Shown: positions 21,450 to 30,944 of the stretch, piece after piece
How the letters are laid out: every line of letters starts with the position of its first letter
Position numbering within the stretch: position 1 is the stretch's first letter
Source: Schistocephalus solidus
Taxonomy: Eukaryota > Platyhelminthes > Cestoda > Diphyllobothriidea > Diphyllobothriidae
Length of the DNA: 64,000 nucleotides
Assembly: GCA_017591395.1 (NCBI GenBank)
Contig: WEDG01000228.1
Coordinates: 1 to 64,000, forward strand
Reading direction: 5' to 3'
Notes under the pieces: generated by a model
What the model was told of the DNA's origin: nothing
Database searches by the model: none
Seen by the model: the letters and a program-made list of their open reading frames with translations, nothing else
Made by a program: the position numbers and the translations under genes

Positions 21450-21720
21450 TTAATAGATGCGCAGATGACCGAATGTTCCCATGTGACAGCTACGGACGAG
21501 CGTTGAAGTTCCTGCTACCGACTCACGTGTGTAGTAGATTCGTAAGTGACGAATCAAGCCGATGCGTGATTCAAATGCATGGCGACAGTATAGAGGCTGG
21601 GACTGCTTATGGTGGCGACGCTGTGGATGCCGGTAGTGGGTTGGAGAAATGCAGCCAATATCCCAGCACAGCCCTGAAAGGCGTCCAATCCAAGACGCAA
21701 GAAGAAGAAGAAGAAAGGAG
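21450..21720 (-). pseudogene. LINE ORF2 finger-region fragment
   Basis: The minus strand reads CRHAFESRIGLIRHLRIYY and GTFGHLRIY, decayed versions of the finger repeats seen at the LINE C-termini. An AAG run lies at 21697-21717. Confidence 0.5.
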
Positions 21721-21994
21721 TAGTTAGTTGCATTCATTAGGCGTGCTCTTATGCAGAAAAAGGCTTCGAGAGACTCCAAACGACAAAACGGCAAAAAACA
21801 TACTTAGTCTAAGTTGCCATAACAACTTCCCCATTTGCCGTAAACGCAGCTGTGTGAGAAGATTATGACACCCTGAATTTCCTTTTCTCCAGAAGAAAGA
21901 ATCGTGGCCTTAATCGGTGTACTTAATCTTGTGAGGGAATGAACTAGGGAGTAAGGGGGTGTGTTGAGTGGACCGAGTACCAAAGAACTGTAAA

Positions 21995-22385
21995 GGAGGC
22001 GAAGGCAGACACACACACGACAGTTCGACCGTCGTAGTTCGACGATGTCCACCGTATGCTCCATGGGAAAGTTGAGCAGGGACGGTGACTTGCGCGTGAT
22101 TTAGTTTAAAGTGATAGTAGACTTGCGCTGCATCTACCGCACTCTCTCCTCCTCCCCCACCTGAGCCCGGTGTCAAGACAGAGTCAAGAAGACCGGAGGC
22201 GGGAGAGGACGCAGGTGGCTGGCGCGGCTGGGTCCCCTAAGTCCTAGCCGCCCCTAGGTGTGCCACCACACCTCCATGTTCGGCATTTGTTATGGGAGCG
22301 CAACCCGAATAACGCATGCCATGCCCTAATGTGGCCCCCGTGTTGGTCCAACGCATCTACCATGTGGCCCGTTTAGGGGGCAAAG
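21995..22385 (-). mobile_element. LINE 3' tail, 5'-truncated copy
   Basis: A well-preserved inner tail block on the minus strand, from the CCCCCTAAACGGGCC block (22370-22385) to the terminus near 22010. Its 5' edge is about 67 bp inside the intron that begins at the 22453 donor. Confidence 0.65.
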
Positions 22386-22453
22386 ACACACACACGCACA
22401 CACACAGGGTAAACGACTTTCAGTCCATAAGTGACAGGGATTGGTAAGCTCAC

Positions 22454-22642
22454 CTTAACGAGGTGAGTCACGGACTCACGGGCGCCAGCCAGACTTCGTT
22501 GGCTCCGCCCACTGGGCGCTGTCGTAGCCTCCTCCTCCTCCACAACCATGCTGGCACCGCCAGTGGCTACGTAGAGTTGCAGATTATTCAGCGTCTCCTT
22601 GATGTTCGCCGAGAGACGAATACGATTGCCGAGGTTCCACAC
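22454..22642 (-). CDS. ADAM-family gene, metalloprotease-domain exon
   Basis: An acceptor (CATCTTCTGCGCACGCAG) and a donor (GTTAAG|GTGAGC) bound a 189-bp, 63-codon exon, phase 0 at both ends. It reads VWNLGNRIRLSANIKETLNN, then LQLYVATGG, an acidic EEEE insert and ESVTHLVK. The start fits the reprolysin core strand in which an E-x-W is followed by a D/N-x-I-x-x-S segment and a helix with a TL motif. The donor has the same TTAAG|GTGAGC form as the next exon. No internal frame break is seen. The neighbouring exons on the strand (26542 upstream, 17721 downstream) join in frame. Confidence 0.6.
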
Positions 22643-23040
22643 CTGCGTGCGCAGAAGATGCAGTCGCAGTGGTAGTTGTCGAAAGTGCTATGCAGAGAAG
22701 GAGAAGAAAAAGCATAATGTAAGACGTCTATCTGGGGACATGTCTTCCACAGGGTGCGGGGGATGGAAGAGGTCTGGAAGGGATTTAACCGAATGTTTAC
22801 AATACCACCTCCCCTTTCCACTTCGCCAAAGGGAGCGATTTCGCCAGGCGGTTAATGGGATGATGGAGATATGCTCCTTGTACATGGACGGAGTTAAAAG
22901 AAAACCAGATGACCACGGGAGAAGATAAAATACACGAAAGGCTGTCCACGTACCATGTTGGCCAGGCTGACAAGGGAGGCGACGTGACGCACCGTAAGGT
23001 CCATGTTTCCTTCGAAGAAGCGAAGCTACAGGGAGAGTGG
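22643..23040. other. intron sequence
   Basis: Contains the acceptor tract of the 22642 exon. Frames on + (22599-22928) are the antisense of the exon and flanking DNA. Confidence 0.3.
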
Positions 23041-23058
23041 AGAGAGAGAGAGAGAGAG

Positions 23059-23112
<54 letters not shown>

Positions 23113-23131
23113 TATATATATATATATATTC
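23041..23131. repeat. (GA)n and (TA)n microsatellite
   Basis: GA units to about 23060, then about 35 TA units with one GA interruption. Confidence 0.97.
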
Positions 23132-23515
23132 GGGTAAATAATTTCTGAAATTATTAAGTGCATTACATGGAGTCAGGTGATTCGGACATGACTTTTTAGG
23201 GTCAGACCCGAAATTTCAATGAACATTTGGGTCGAAGACAATCAACCACTGTGGAATAACCACGTAATGCCCATTCTACAAACAAGTAGTACTACAAGTA
23301 GTATGAATCTTAAATGGCAAAGACGTTATACCGTACTTCCAACATAGATACTAGCTAAAAGCCCAGACAAGTGTTTCGCCGATGTTTCTGCTGCTGTGTG
23401 ATACAGCAACGAGGGGTTCGGCTCCTCAGTGGGTCCCCCAGCGTTCTCTATGCGGTTTTTGGTATATGGACTCCAGAGAATAATCGGGTAAATAATTTCT
23501 GAAATTATTAAGTGC

Positions 23516-23518
<3 letters not shown>
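23132..23518 (+). repeat. dispersed repeat C, single unit between TA repeats
   Basis: It begins and ends with the same GGGTAAATAATTTCTGAAAT block (23133 and 23490), giving a period of about 357 bp, and is flanked on both sides by TA repeats. The same sequence occurs inverted and in tandem at 40480-41305. It has internal palindromes (GTAGTACTAC, AATTTCTGAAATT). No coding potential. Class unknown. Confidence 0.6.

Positions 23519-23519
<1 letters not shown>

Positions 23520-23560
<41 letters not shown>
23520..23560. repeat. (AT)n microsatellite
   Basis: About twenty AT units. Confidence 0.97.
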
Positions 23561-23563
<3 letters not shown>

Positions 23564-25070
23564 GAAGCGCGAGGTAGGTTGATTGTCGTGATGATGCTGT
23601 TTCCTGCAGGCTCTAGGAGCGCAATTAAACACTACCATGGCCCCACGTGTACGCCATGGCCGCCCACCCACCCGCGACGACCCACGCGACTACCACGCCG
23701 AGGACACATTTTACTACCAGTCAATCTACGGCTTCCAGGCGGTCAATCAACGTCCAAATACCGAATGAACCTCGTGTTCCAGCAATCGCATTGCCCTCTT
23801 CTTAACTGACAGTCTCATTGGTTTGTACAGACTGACGCCGCCACCCGGGACTTGCCTTCGCTAGTGCACGCACAGTGGCCTCATCAGCGCGGACGACTTC
23901 TTGGGACTGCTACGTAGCCGCTCACTCTGTAAATCACTTCCGCCTTCTTATAGTAGACGTGTTATCTCATGAAATGGAAACCAAACTTCTGTCTTCAGAA
24001 TGAATTTTGAACTGAAAAAAAAGCTTTTCAAAACCCAAATATACCCTTTCTTTGAGTAGCAAATTTTAAGAAGATGGCAGCTGACACCGAAGGAGAACAA
24101 GAAAGAAACTTTTTTTTGCATTTTTATATGAAATATATTTGAATTTATAAGGGCATCGAAATTCAATGTTAAAAATGCATACTATTTATGTCGTCATTTT
24201 AGAGAGTGTAGTTTCCGCAAGTGACCATAAAGAAGCTCGTTCAAAAGAGAACAAGCTGTCATGCCTGGAGCATCCAGGGATTATGCTGAATGGCCTACTT
24301 AGGTAATCCTTTCGCGAGATAGCAAACCCACTGTAGGTCTTCCCTATTCTGTCGCCGGTTAAGTATTGACCCTTGCTTATGAGAGTGGCTCAGTTGCGAT
24401 CATGAGGGGCTTTCGAAATTAATCAGGCCTGCGGGTTTGCTCATGTAGCTTGAGCTGTATTCTGTCGTTCACAATGTACAAAGTACGGTTCCAAGCCAGG
24501 CGCCTTCCTCACACAAAAGGAATTTCTACTGCCTACCGTTGGACGAGTGTTCAAATTCTAGAAACTATTTATCTGACGTAAGACGTTGAGGCAAAGGGAT
24601 TTATTAGACCAGGCAGACAATGGGGAGTGATGGGGTCAGTTTTCTTTTCAGAGATCATCAGTATGGCCTCGAGGCGAGCGTCTTATCTCTGAGTAAGGCT
24701 CATAGCAAAGGTCCTGGATACGGGTTCTCTGGGGGGTTTTGAATCTATGCGTGAGTTGTTGGGGACAGGAGAGATAGAAATCGAAACATTTGCAGAAATC
24801 GAAAAATTTTCCTAACTGAGAGATGAGTTTTTGTATTTGCCAAAGCACACTGATTAAAATGGGAGACCATGTGCGGGACGAGAATTGGTACCACCAACGT
24901 CTGGCATGTGGTCTTGCACTAAATTCCGCGGCAGTACCTATTTCCGTGTCGTAAGTCGAACCGTAACCTCGGCCCCATTTATAATCTTCAACCTTACCTT
25001 AATTCCCCTCCTAATTTGGCGCAAGGGCACAAAAAGGGGGAATTCCCATTCTCCAGTCCTGCCGTTGACC
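23561..25070. other. intron sequence with an AT-rich tract
   Basis: An AT-rich segment at 23950-24180 (CTCATGAAAT, TTTTCAAAACCCAAATATACC) resembles parts of 30100-30560, in both orientations there, so it may be a dispersed element. A weak tRNA-like B-box word occurs near 24735. No gene seen. Confidence 0.3.
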
Positions 25071-25074
25071 TAGA

Positions 25075-25290
25075 TTGATTAATGAATGCTCACCGATCAC
25101 TAACGGAACTCACTTGTCCCGTTCTGCCTTGTGGATCACTCTTGAGCCCCGCCAGCAGCCGCACAGCAGATAGTAGTAGAATAGACAGATGAATACTGCC
25201 GACAAAAACAAGGGGTTGGTTATGACTAACTGATGATAGCTAATGAGTCAGAAATGGCAATTACAGTCTCCCCTGTTTTTGCCACTAATA
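25075..25290. mobile_element. hammerhead SINE (S3) with inverted junction
   Basis: Bases 25075-25215 carry, on the minus strand, the part downstream of the hammerhead (TTGTCGGCAGTATTCATCTG, GGCTGCTGGCGGGGCTC, GGGACAAGTGAGTTCCG). Bases 25205-25290 carry the hammerhead region on the plus strand (GGGGTTGGTTATGACTAA, CTGATGA at 25230-25236, CAGAAATGG, CAGTCTCCCC). The two halves point in opposite directions around near-palindromic ACAAAAACAAGGGG and CCCCTGTTTTTG, suggesting an inversion. Stem I is broken at two pairs. Confidence 0.65.
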
Positions 25291-25980
25291 TTCAAATGCT
25301 ATGCATTTCCTATTTGGGCAATGGCGGGAGAATAGGAACAGTTCTAGGAGTCTTTGAGCCAGGAAAATGTAGCTTACTAGGGAATCAGTCTTTTAGACAT
25401 GTGCAGCATTGACCTTGGACAAGGCTTGATCAGTGCATAAACTTTAACATTTGCGTGGGCCATGCAGACCATTCAATGTAACAAAGAAAGCTCGTGTCCT
25501 ATGGCGACCGGATTGGCTAATGCCATTCCCGGAGTGACTTCGAGTACACCTGGTTTGCAGTCGACAAACCATGAGTGCGTGGTTTCACCGCCAACCGGAT
25601 CCCTGTTAAACCGCTGGGATTCCGCAGTCTTGGCTTGCGGTATGACTGGCTAAATGGGCCTCCACATTGGTATTACTCCCTAGAGAACGTGCCGATTTCG
25701 ACAATTTTTCAGAATGTGCACACATGGCGGCGTAAAAATGCATCGAAGGAAAGCCTTTTTCAGCGGTGCATCGTGTAGTATCCTCCTGGAGGGGTTGACC
25801 TTGAATTCTAACCGGAACTCGTTTCCTTTAATCTGGAACGCAGTCCGGTAAGGATTACATATATAAACCGGCATTACATGAAAACAGGAAGCGCCCGTAA
25901 TTCAAGTGTCTTTAAGCTATTATTCCCGTGTCCTGGTTGGGAACGGGGTGGCATATAAACAGTTCTGAAATCGTCAACTG
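25291..25980. other. intron sequence, nothing recognised
   Basis: Short overlapping frames only; none has a domain or a splice-site pair. Confidence 0.3.
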
Positions 25981-25984
25981 CTCC

Positions 25985-26130
25985 TTACAGAAGGACATTA
26001 CCGATAAAGACAAGGGAGACTGGAATAATCATTTTTGGCTTGCTAGTCGTCATCAGCCAGCCACAACCAACCCCAGGATAGAAGTCAAACGCTCGAAACC
26101 ACTGCGCCACGGGCGTAATGCCCTCTGCCT
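25985..26130 (-). mobile_element. hammerhead SINE copy (S4)
   Basis: The minus strand has a tRNA-like A-box region (CCCGTGGCGCAGTGGTTTC), a deleted B box, GGGGTTGGTTGTGGCTGG and then the hammerhead at 26062-26018. CUGAUGA and stem I (GGCTGG/CCAGTC) are intact but GAAA has become AAAA, so it is expected inactive. It abuts copy S5 head to head. Confidence 0.7.
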
Positions 26131-26137
26131 ATGTTAA

Positions 26138-26506
26138 GAGCCGCGGGGCGACTGCTTTCGGGGCTCGAGACAGAGCCCCAGGGTAGGATGAAACGAGTCA
26201 GTCCCGTAACCGATCTGTGAACGCCAATCTAACATCGTTAATATTCCCGATCGAAACTGACAAGACAACAAGCTCGTGTTGGACTTCGAACCAACAGGTC
26301 GTGAGCTTGAGCCTCAGGTGTCGCAGCACCTGGGGTTGGGTATGGCTGGCTGATGACGGCTAATAAGCCAGAAATGGCCATTCCAGTCTCCTTTGCCTTT
26401 GTCGGCAGCGTTCTTCCGCCCAGCTGCGGCGTGGCTGCTGGCGGGGCTCCAGAGAGAAAGAGAGCACGAAGGTGAGATGGAAGGAGTGAGTCCCGTGAAG
26501 TTTATC
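26138..26506 (+). mobile_element. hammerhead SINE (S5), more than one unit long
   Basis: The order is a tail block (GCCGCGGGGCGACTGCTTTC ... GAGTCAGTCCCGTAACCG, 26138-26215), the ATATTCCCGATCGAAAC block, a tRNA-like head (26270-26320), GGGGTTGGGTAT, a complete-looking hammerhead (26344-26388), TTGTCGGCAG, then the tail block again (GCTGCGGCGTGGCTGCTGGC ... GAGTGAGTCCCGTGA, 26422-26495). The tail block is therefore repeated with an offset of about 284 bp. This gives the unit length and shows a partly dimeric copy. Confidence 0.75.
26344..26388 (+). ncRNA. hammerhead ribozyme motif of the SINE family
   Basis: Stem I is GGCTGG (26344-26349) with CCAGTC (26383-26388), one G-U pair. CTGATGA is at 26350-26356. 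Stem II is GGCT/AGCC around AATA, and GAAA is at 26371-26374. Stem III is AT/AT around a GGCC loop, and the cleavage triplet is ATT (26380-26382). Upstream GGG-TAT and downstream T-CC extend stem I past an internal loop, the layout of type I hammerheads. Two features may lower activity: a C-A mismatch at the first pair of stem II, and ATT rather than GTC as the cleavage site. Confidence 0.7.
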
Positions 26507-26541
26507 AAGTACTTTGAGGTTTAAAAGTTGGCCGAACTCAC

Positions 26542-27079
26542 TATTCCCTCCTCAACAATAAAATCCAACCAGATTGTGTCGATCTCAACCTCTTGGTCGT
26601 CTTCGAGACCGGTTTGCAGAGAGGATGGCGGTGGTGGCTGAGCCTGGGTTGGCAGCATTGACATCAAGTTCACCGGGCGCCAGAACGTTCGCACAGAGGG
26701 TTCTATAAGGTGAAAGCGGCTCAAAGGTTGCAGGAAAGGAGTTGAGGGAAGTTGAGTGGAAGACGAATTGTGGAGGGCGGGGGAGGGCACGGGGTGGTTT
26801 AGCAGAAAGGTCGCCTTAGTTAGAGAAAGCACGTCTGATTGCAAAAATTGCCTATGCCGATCACTTGCAAGCACGCAAAACCTCTGGACGGGGGGGGCGG
26901 TTTCGACAAAGTAAATATGGCCTGTCCTTGTAAAAGAACTATCGGAACTTGCGGGTTAACGGCAGGTTCTGTATCCTGCCTCATAGCCGGGTCACGTTCC
27001 AACCGAGAAGAGGGCTCGATATGCTTCAGTTCTGAGGTTTCCACGACAGTAGACTCCGGATGAGGATCAGAGAAACTTA
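26542..27079 (-). CDS. ADAM-family gene, propeptide to start of metalloprotease domain
   Basis: After an acceptor-like ATTTCCAG, one frame reads FSDPHPESTVVETSELKH through to a run of C (G at 26890-26897 on +). Beyond it the sequence continues in another frame to a perfect donor (GGAATA|GTGAGT at 26541), so one base is probably missing or extra in the homopolymer. The second part contains FWRPVNLMSML, resembling the Y-x-P-L-N-I element at the start of reprolysin domains, a Pro/Gln-rich insert, and WLDFIVEEGI, which joins in phase 0 to VWNLGNRIRLS of the 22642 exon to form the expected core strand. The first part would be propeptide, with no motif I can name. Confidence 0.45.
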
Positions 27080-27199
27080 CTGGAAATCTGTGCAAGATGG
27101 TGGTTGTGATAGTAGAAGGAGTGGCTTAGTATACTAAATAGAATATAATTGAGGTGAATGTTCGCATTCCACGTTTGTGAATAAATTAAGAAGAAAAAT

Positions 27200-27422
27200 A
27201 AAGGATAAAAAGTGGAAGAAACTAAAATAACAATGAAAACAATTAGAAAAATGGGAAGAAGTAAGAAGAAGATAAATAATAAGAAGAAGAACAAGAACAA
27301 GAAGGAAGAAGAAGCTGATTACGATGATGATTATGATGATGATGCTGCTGATGATGATGATGATGATTATTATTATTATTATTATTATTATGAGGATGAT
27401 GATGATGATGATGATTAGGCGG

Positions 27423-27472
<50 letters not shown>

Positions 27473-27501
27473 GAGGATGAGGATGATGATGAGGAGGATG
27501 G

Positions 27502-27546
<45 letters not shown>

Positions 27547-27711
27547 GGGAGGAGGAGGGAGGAGGGAGGAGGAGGAGGAGGAGGAGGAGGAGGAGGAGGA
27601 GGAGGAGGAGGAGGAGGAGGAGGAGGAGGAGGAGGAGGAGGAGGAGGAGGAGGAGGAGGAGGGAGGAGGAGGAGGAGGAGGAGGAGGAGGAGGAGGAGGA
27701 GGAGGAGGATG
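27200..27711. repeat. compound trinucleotide array (GAT, ATT, GAG, GGA)
   Basis: An A/G-rich lead (27200-27315) passes into GAT, ATT, GAT, a second ATT block, GAT/GAG and then about 150 bp of GGA. Very long Ile/Leu and Asp/Glu/Arg frames across it are artefacts. Confidence 0.97.
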
Positions 27712-27721
27712 GTGATGATGA

Positions 27722-27970
27722 AGGTTGTTCTCTCGCCGGTATCATGTCTTTATTCACCCGCATTTTCGAAATCGTACTAGAGTCCATCATCAGAGATAAA
27801 AAGGCAGCAAAACAACAGTATATGAGGTAGAGACCAATCAAGCACCAGTAACGCCCGTACAGAGGTGGCTACGCAGGGCTCTGTATGCCGATGCCAGATC
27901 GATACCTCGTTCGAGTTCTCACCTGAGGCCCAGGCTTCAGTGCATTTCGCTAGCAAGGGCACTTGCAGCA
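27722..27970 (+). repeat. dispersed repeat D (mate at 55180-55500, inverted)
   Basis: It reads GIMSLFTRIF and then ESIIRDK in one frame, close to GIMALFIGAF and ESSIGDK on the minus strand at 55490-55400, and the following DNA (CACCAGTAACGCC, GGCTCTG, GAGGCCCAGGCTTCA) also matches. The shared peptide hints at a coding mobile element, but no domain is recognisable. Confidence 0.5.
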
Positions 27971-27974
27971 GCAT

Positions 27975-29205
27975 AAATCTCTTTATCCCACTGATTTTTG
28001 TCCAATTTCTCCCTGTGACAGACTGCTTGCCTTACAAACAAATATTTATGCTTGAAAAGGCCTGCTTGTGTGCATAGTTTGGCAATCACAGAGCACATCA
28101 GTGATGGATGAGCCATTGAAAAGGTAATTTGACCCGAATGCGATTAAACTCATGGATCCCGGTGGGTTCTCGTAGCTCAGGTGATTAGAACGTTGGCTGT
28201 ACTGAAGCTTGCTGGCGTGGTTTTGAATCCCCCCGAGTCTGTGCGATCACCGGAATCATTTCTCTCCCCATCTGAACTTTCAAACTCTTACAGTACTCGA
28301 TTGTCAGAACGAGTAAAGAAATGATTTCGGCGATCCAACAGCCTCATCCTGGAATGCAAACATTCGCCTCAATCAGTAATCAGTCCTTATGCACGCGAGG
28401 AGGACAGGCGAAGGCAGCCGTTTCACCGCCGACTCACGGGTCATTTATTTTCCGTTAGCACAGCTTTTATCATTCCTGTCCGATTTCGAAATACCGACTA
28501 TGGGCTTGAAAGTAAATACCTGCTGTGGGCAGTTCAAATCCAACCAGGCTGTAATTCCTGCTGGCCACGGGTTGGGAGGAAACTTGACTCCAGTCTAAAA
28601 AATGATCCGTCCTTGTCGCGACGGCCAAGATGACTCATGAGGAAGAGTAGGAGGGGTAGTGGGAGGTGGCGATGGCGAAGAATCTTCCACCCTGCCTCCA
28701 CATATAAGAGGTTGGGTTGAACCGACAAGACGCATGAGAGTGTGACTGCTGTGGTCGTGAGGGCACCGAGTCAAGAAAGGCCCCAGACAGGTGCTGACTC
28801 TTCAAGTAATCCGGAATGTTGTTTAGCTTGGGTTAATTTATTCAGGCCAAAGTAGATTTTTCAACACAGGGCAGGTCGGCATTTCCAGAAATTAGAACGC
28901 TTTGTCCAGTCACACCCGTGCAGACGGAAATGAGTTCCAGTGACACAGCGGTAAACTGCCTACTTGTGAATTAGGACCGAGTGTTCTACATACTAGAAAC
29001 ATCGTTAGATTTGCCCAACAACCCTTGTGAAGTTGCGAGGGATCCAATGTATAAAGCAGACTACGCCAGCTCAGATAATCGGATGCCTGAACCCGATTCA
29101 CAGCAAGCGCCTTTTATGGCTGTAAATACGTTCCCTCTTCCCAATATCCAGCTTTATAGCTTTAAATTACCTGTGGGCAACGAAGCCACGCCAAACTGAC
29201 CTGCT
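27975..29205. other. unassigned sequence
   Basis: Apart from the tRNA-like piece at 28165-28260, I see no repeat shared with the window and no spliceable coding segment. Confidence 0.3.
28165..28260 (+). mobile_element. tRNA-like sequence (SINE head of another type)
   Basis: TCTCGTAGCTCAGGTGATTA has the form of a tRNA A-box arm, and GGTTTTGAATCCC, about 45 bases on, has the form of a B box. The cloverleaf is imperfect and no hammerhead follows, so it is read as a tRNA-derived repeat rather than a working tRNA. Confidence 0.4.
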
Positions 29206-29209
29206 GATA

Positions 29210-29660
29210 TGCGCTGCTCACGTGGTTTGCGAAGCCACTATATCCATGACCGTGGCTTGGAAGATTGCCAACTGACGGGTACACTCGGACCGCGTAGTCG
29301 GCCTAATGTGTGTTTTGTGCAGAGTGGCTAACTGGTGGACTGAGAGTCAGGCTGCAATGGCTCCTCCTTAATGTGGCTTTTATGGCACTCCCACTCAGTG
29401 CAATCCGAGCCAGGTGTGGTGGTACGCCCAGGGGCGGCTCCGGCCACGCCAGCCACCTGCACCCTCTCCCATCTCCGATCTTCTTGACTCTGTCATGACA
29501 CCGGGCTCAGGTGGGGGAGGAGGAGAGTGTGGTAGATGCAGCGCAAGTTTACTATCACTTTAAACTAAACCACGCGCAAGTCACCGTCCCTGCACCATCC
29601 CTTCCGTGGAGCATACGGTGGACATCGTCTTAATCGACGTTCAAACTGTCGATGGGATCC
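29210..29660 (+). mobile_element. LINE 3' tail, 5'-truncated copy
   Basis: Good match on + from CCGTGGCTTGGAAGATTGCC through TGTCATGACACCGGGCTC to GCATACGGTGGACATCGT. One of the cleaner copies. Confidence 0.65.
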
Positions 29661-30610
29661 ATAATCATCGCCTCGGGCGCCTGTAACAGGGAGCGTATGG
29701 GTTAATTCAGACGACTAATGGCGGGCGTCCACGCACGATCAGGCGACCAATTGGTGTCCGAGTTAGCCTACTACCATGTTGTTCCAGGTTTAGTTCCTCA
29801 CTTTACCCTTGAATGCAGAAGCGCGTACCGCCTTAAAACCGACCCTAAGCCGAGGTAGAACAACCAGCGCAACGTAGGACGACCGACGATTCGTTTCCAA
29901 CTCGCGGCAAATAATTTTCTCTTTGCCTGCGGCGTTATCTATTTCCTATTTTCCAACCTAACATATTCGATTGGTTAAAATGAACTTATAGTAAATGTAA
30001 TATCTCATGAATTACTAAACATAATTACAAACCGTGCACTTTTCGCAATGATTTTCTATATCTTTGTAAATTCAAATATTTTTTAGAAGACACTTATACA
30101 AATATTCCGTCTTGTACGCATTCCGTATCCCATTACGTCTTCTTAACATTTTATACTTGAAGAAAATGTATCTTTGGGTTTTAAAACAGCTTCTAATTAT
30201 GAGATTTTCAAAGACATTGAAATGCTCATGCGCAAAACATCGGATCTTCCTGTTTGTTGATGTTGCAAAATTTTACGAACACTCTATGTTACTTAACTGC
30301 AAGAGTTTTTCTTGTAGGTTTGGAAACCCTGATTAGCAGGTTGGGTGCTAAACTATTCGGGAGTTGCAAAATCTTTTAAAACCAAAAAATACCCCTTCTG
30401 CAATTATAACCCTTCAAGCGGACACAATTTGCTACCAAAGAGGTATAAGAAAAAATATTTTTGTGCATGTCTTATATAGCCTTTACTTGAATTTAAACGA
30501 GTATAAAACATCAATGGGGAAAGGCCTACTACTTAAAGTAGCCGTTTTTACAGAATTTAATTATTGAAGACCACCGGAAAGAAGCCCTGGAGCGCGGAAC
30601 TGCTTAATGT
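29661..30610. other. unassigned AT-rich sequence with inverted similarity
   Basis: Bases 30100-30330 and 30360-30560 resemble the tract at 23950-24180 in opposite orientations (GGGTTTTAAAACAGCTT against TTTTAAAACCAAAAAATACC), which hints at an AT-rich element with inverted ends. Confidence 0.3.
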
Positions 30611-30613
30611 CAG

Positions 30614-30934
30614 ACTAGCGTTTCGCCGACTGTAGTAAATTAGAAGCCTCTTCATCCAACATCTTCATTCGGGAGGTAAAGATGAAAGATCCACGCTCAA
30701 CTCCCGATAACTTGGTCTGGAGGCTCATGGTCGCCACCAGCTCATTCAGATTCGAGGTGCATTTGAAGGCTAACTCTCGCCTCCATGCCCAGTCTGTGAC
30801 AGTTGTGGGTAGATGGAGTTTTTTTCCCCTGTGTTTGGACACAACAGGCGGTTTAACGCCTGCACCAAGATAGCACCCACCGCCAGAGCGTAAATCATCA
30901 TCCATGTCAGAATGGCCCGAGACCTACCAGAGAA
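30614..30934 (-). CDS. candidate exon with signal-peptide-like start
   Basis: After GCTTCTCTGGTAG the minus strand reads AILTWMMIYALAVGAILVQA, whose ATG at 30901 would begin a hydrophobic signal-like segment, then LNRLLCPNTGEK. At an A7 run the frame shifts by one, and the other frame continues KLHLPTTVTDWAWRRELAFK and on to LLQSAKR and a stop at 30615. An ATTAAA lies about 50 bp beyond. The composition is convincingly protein-like, but I know no relative. It lies upstream of and on the same strand as the ADAM exons, so it could be their first exon if a donor has been missed, or a separate gene. Confidence 0.35.
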
Positions 30935-30944
30935 GCGAACTCGA

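Noticed and set aside
27134..27841. A 235-codon minus-strand frame, the longest after the LINE RT
   Set aside because: Almost entirely Ser/Leu/Ile runs from the GGA/ATT/GAT arrays.
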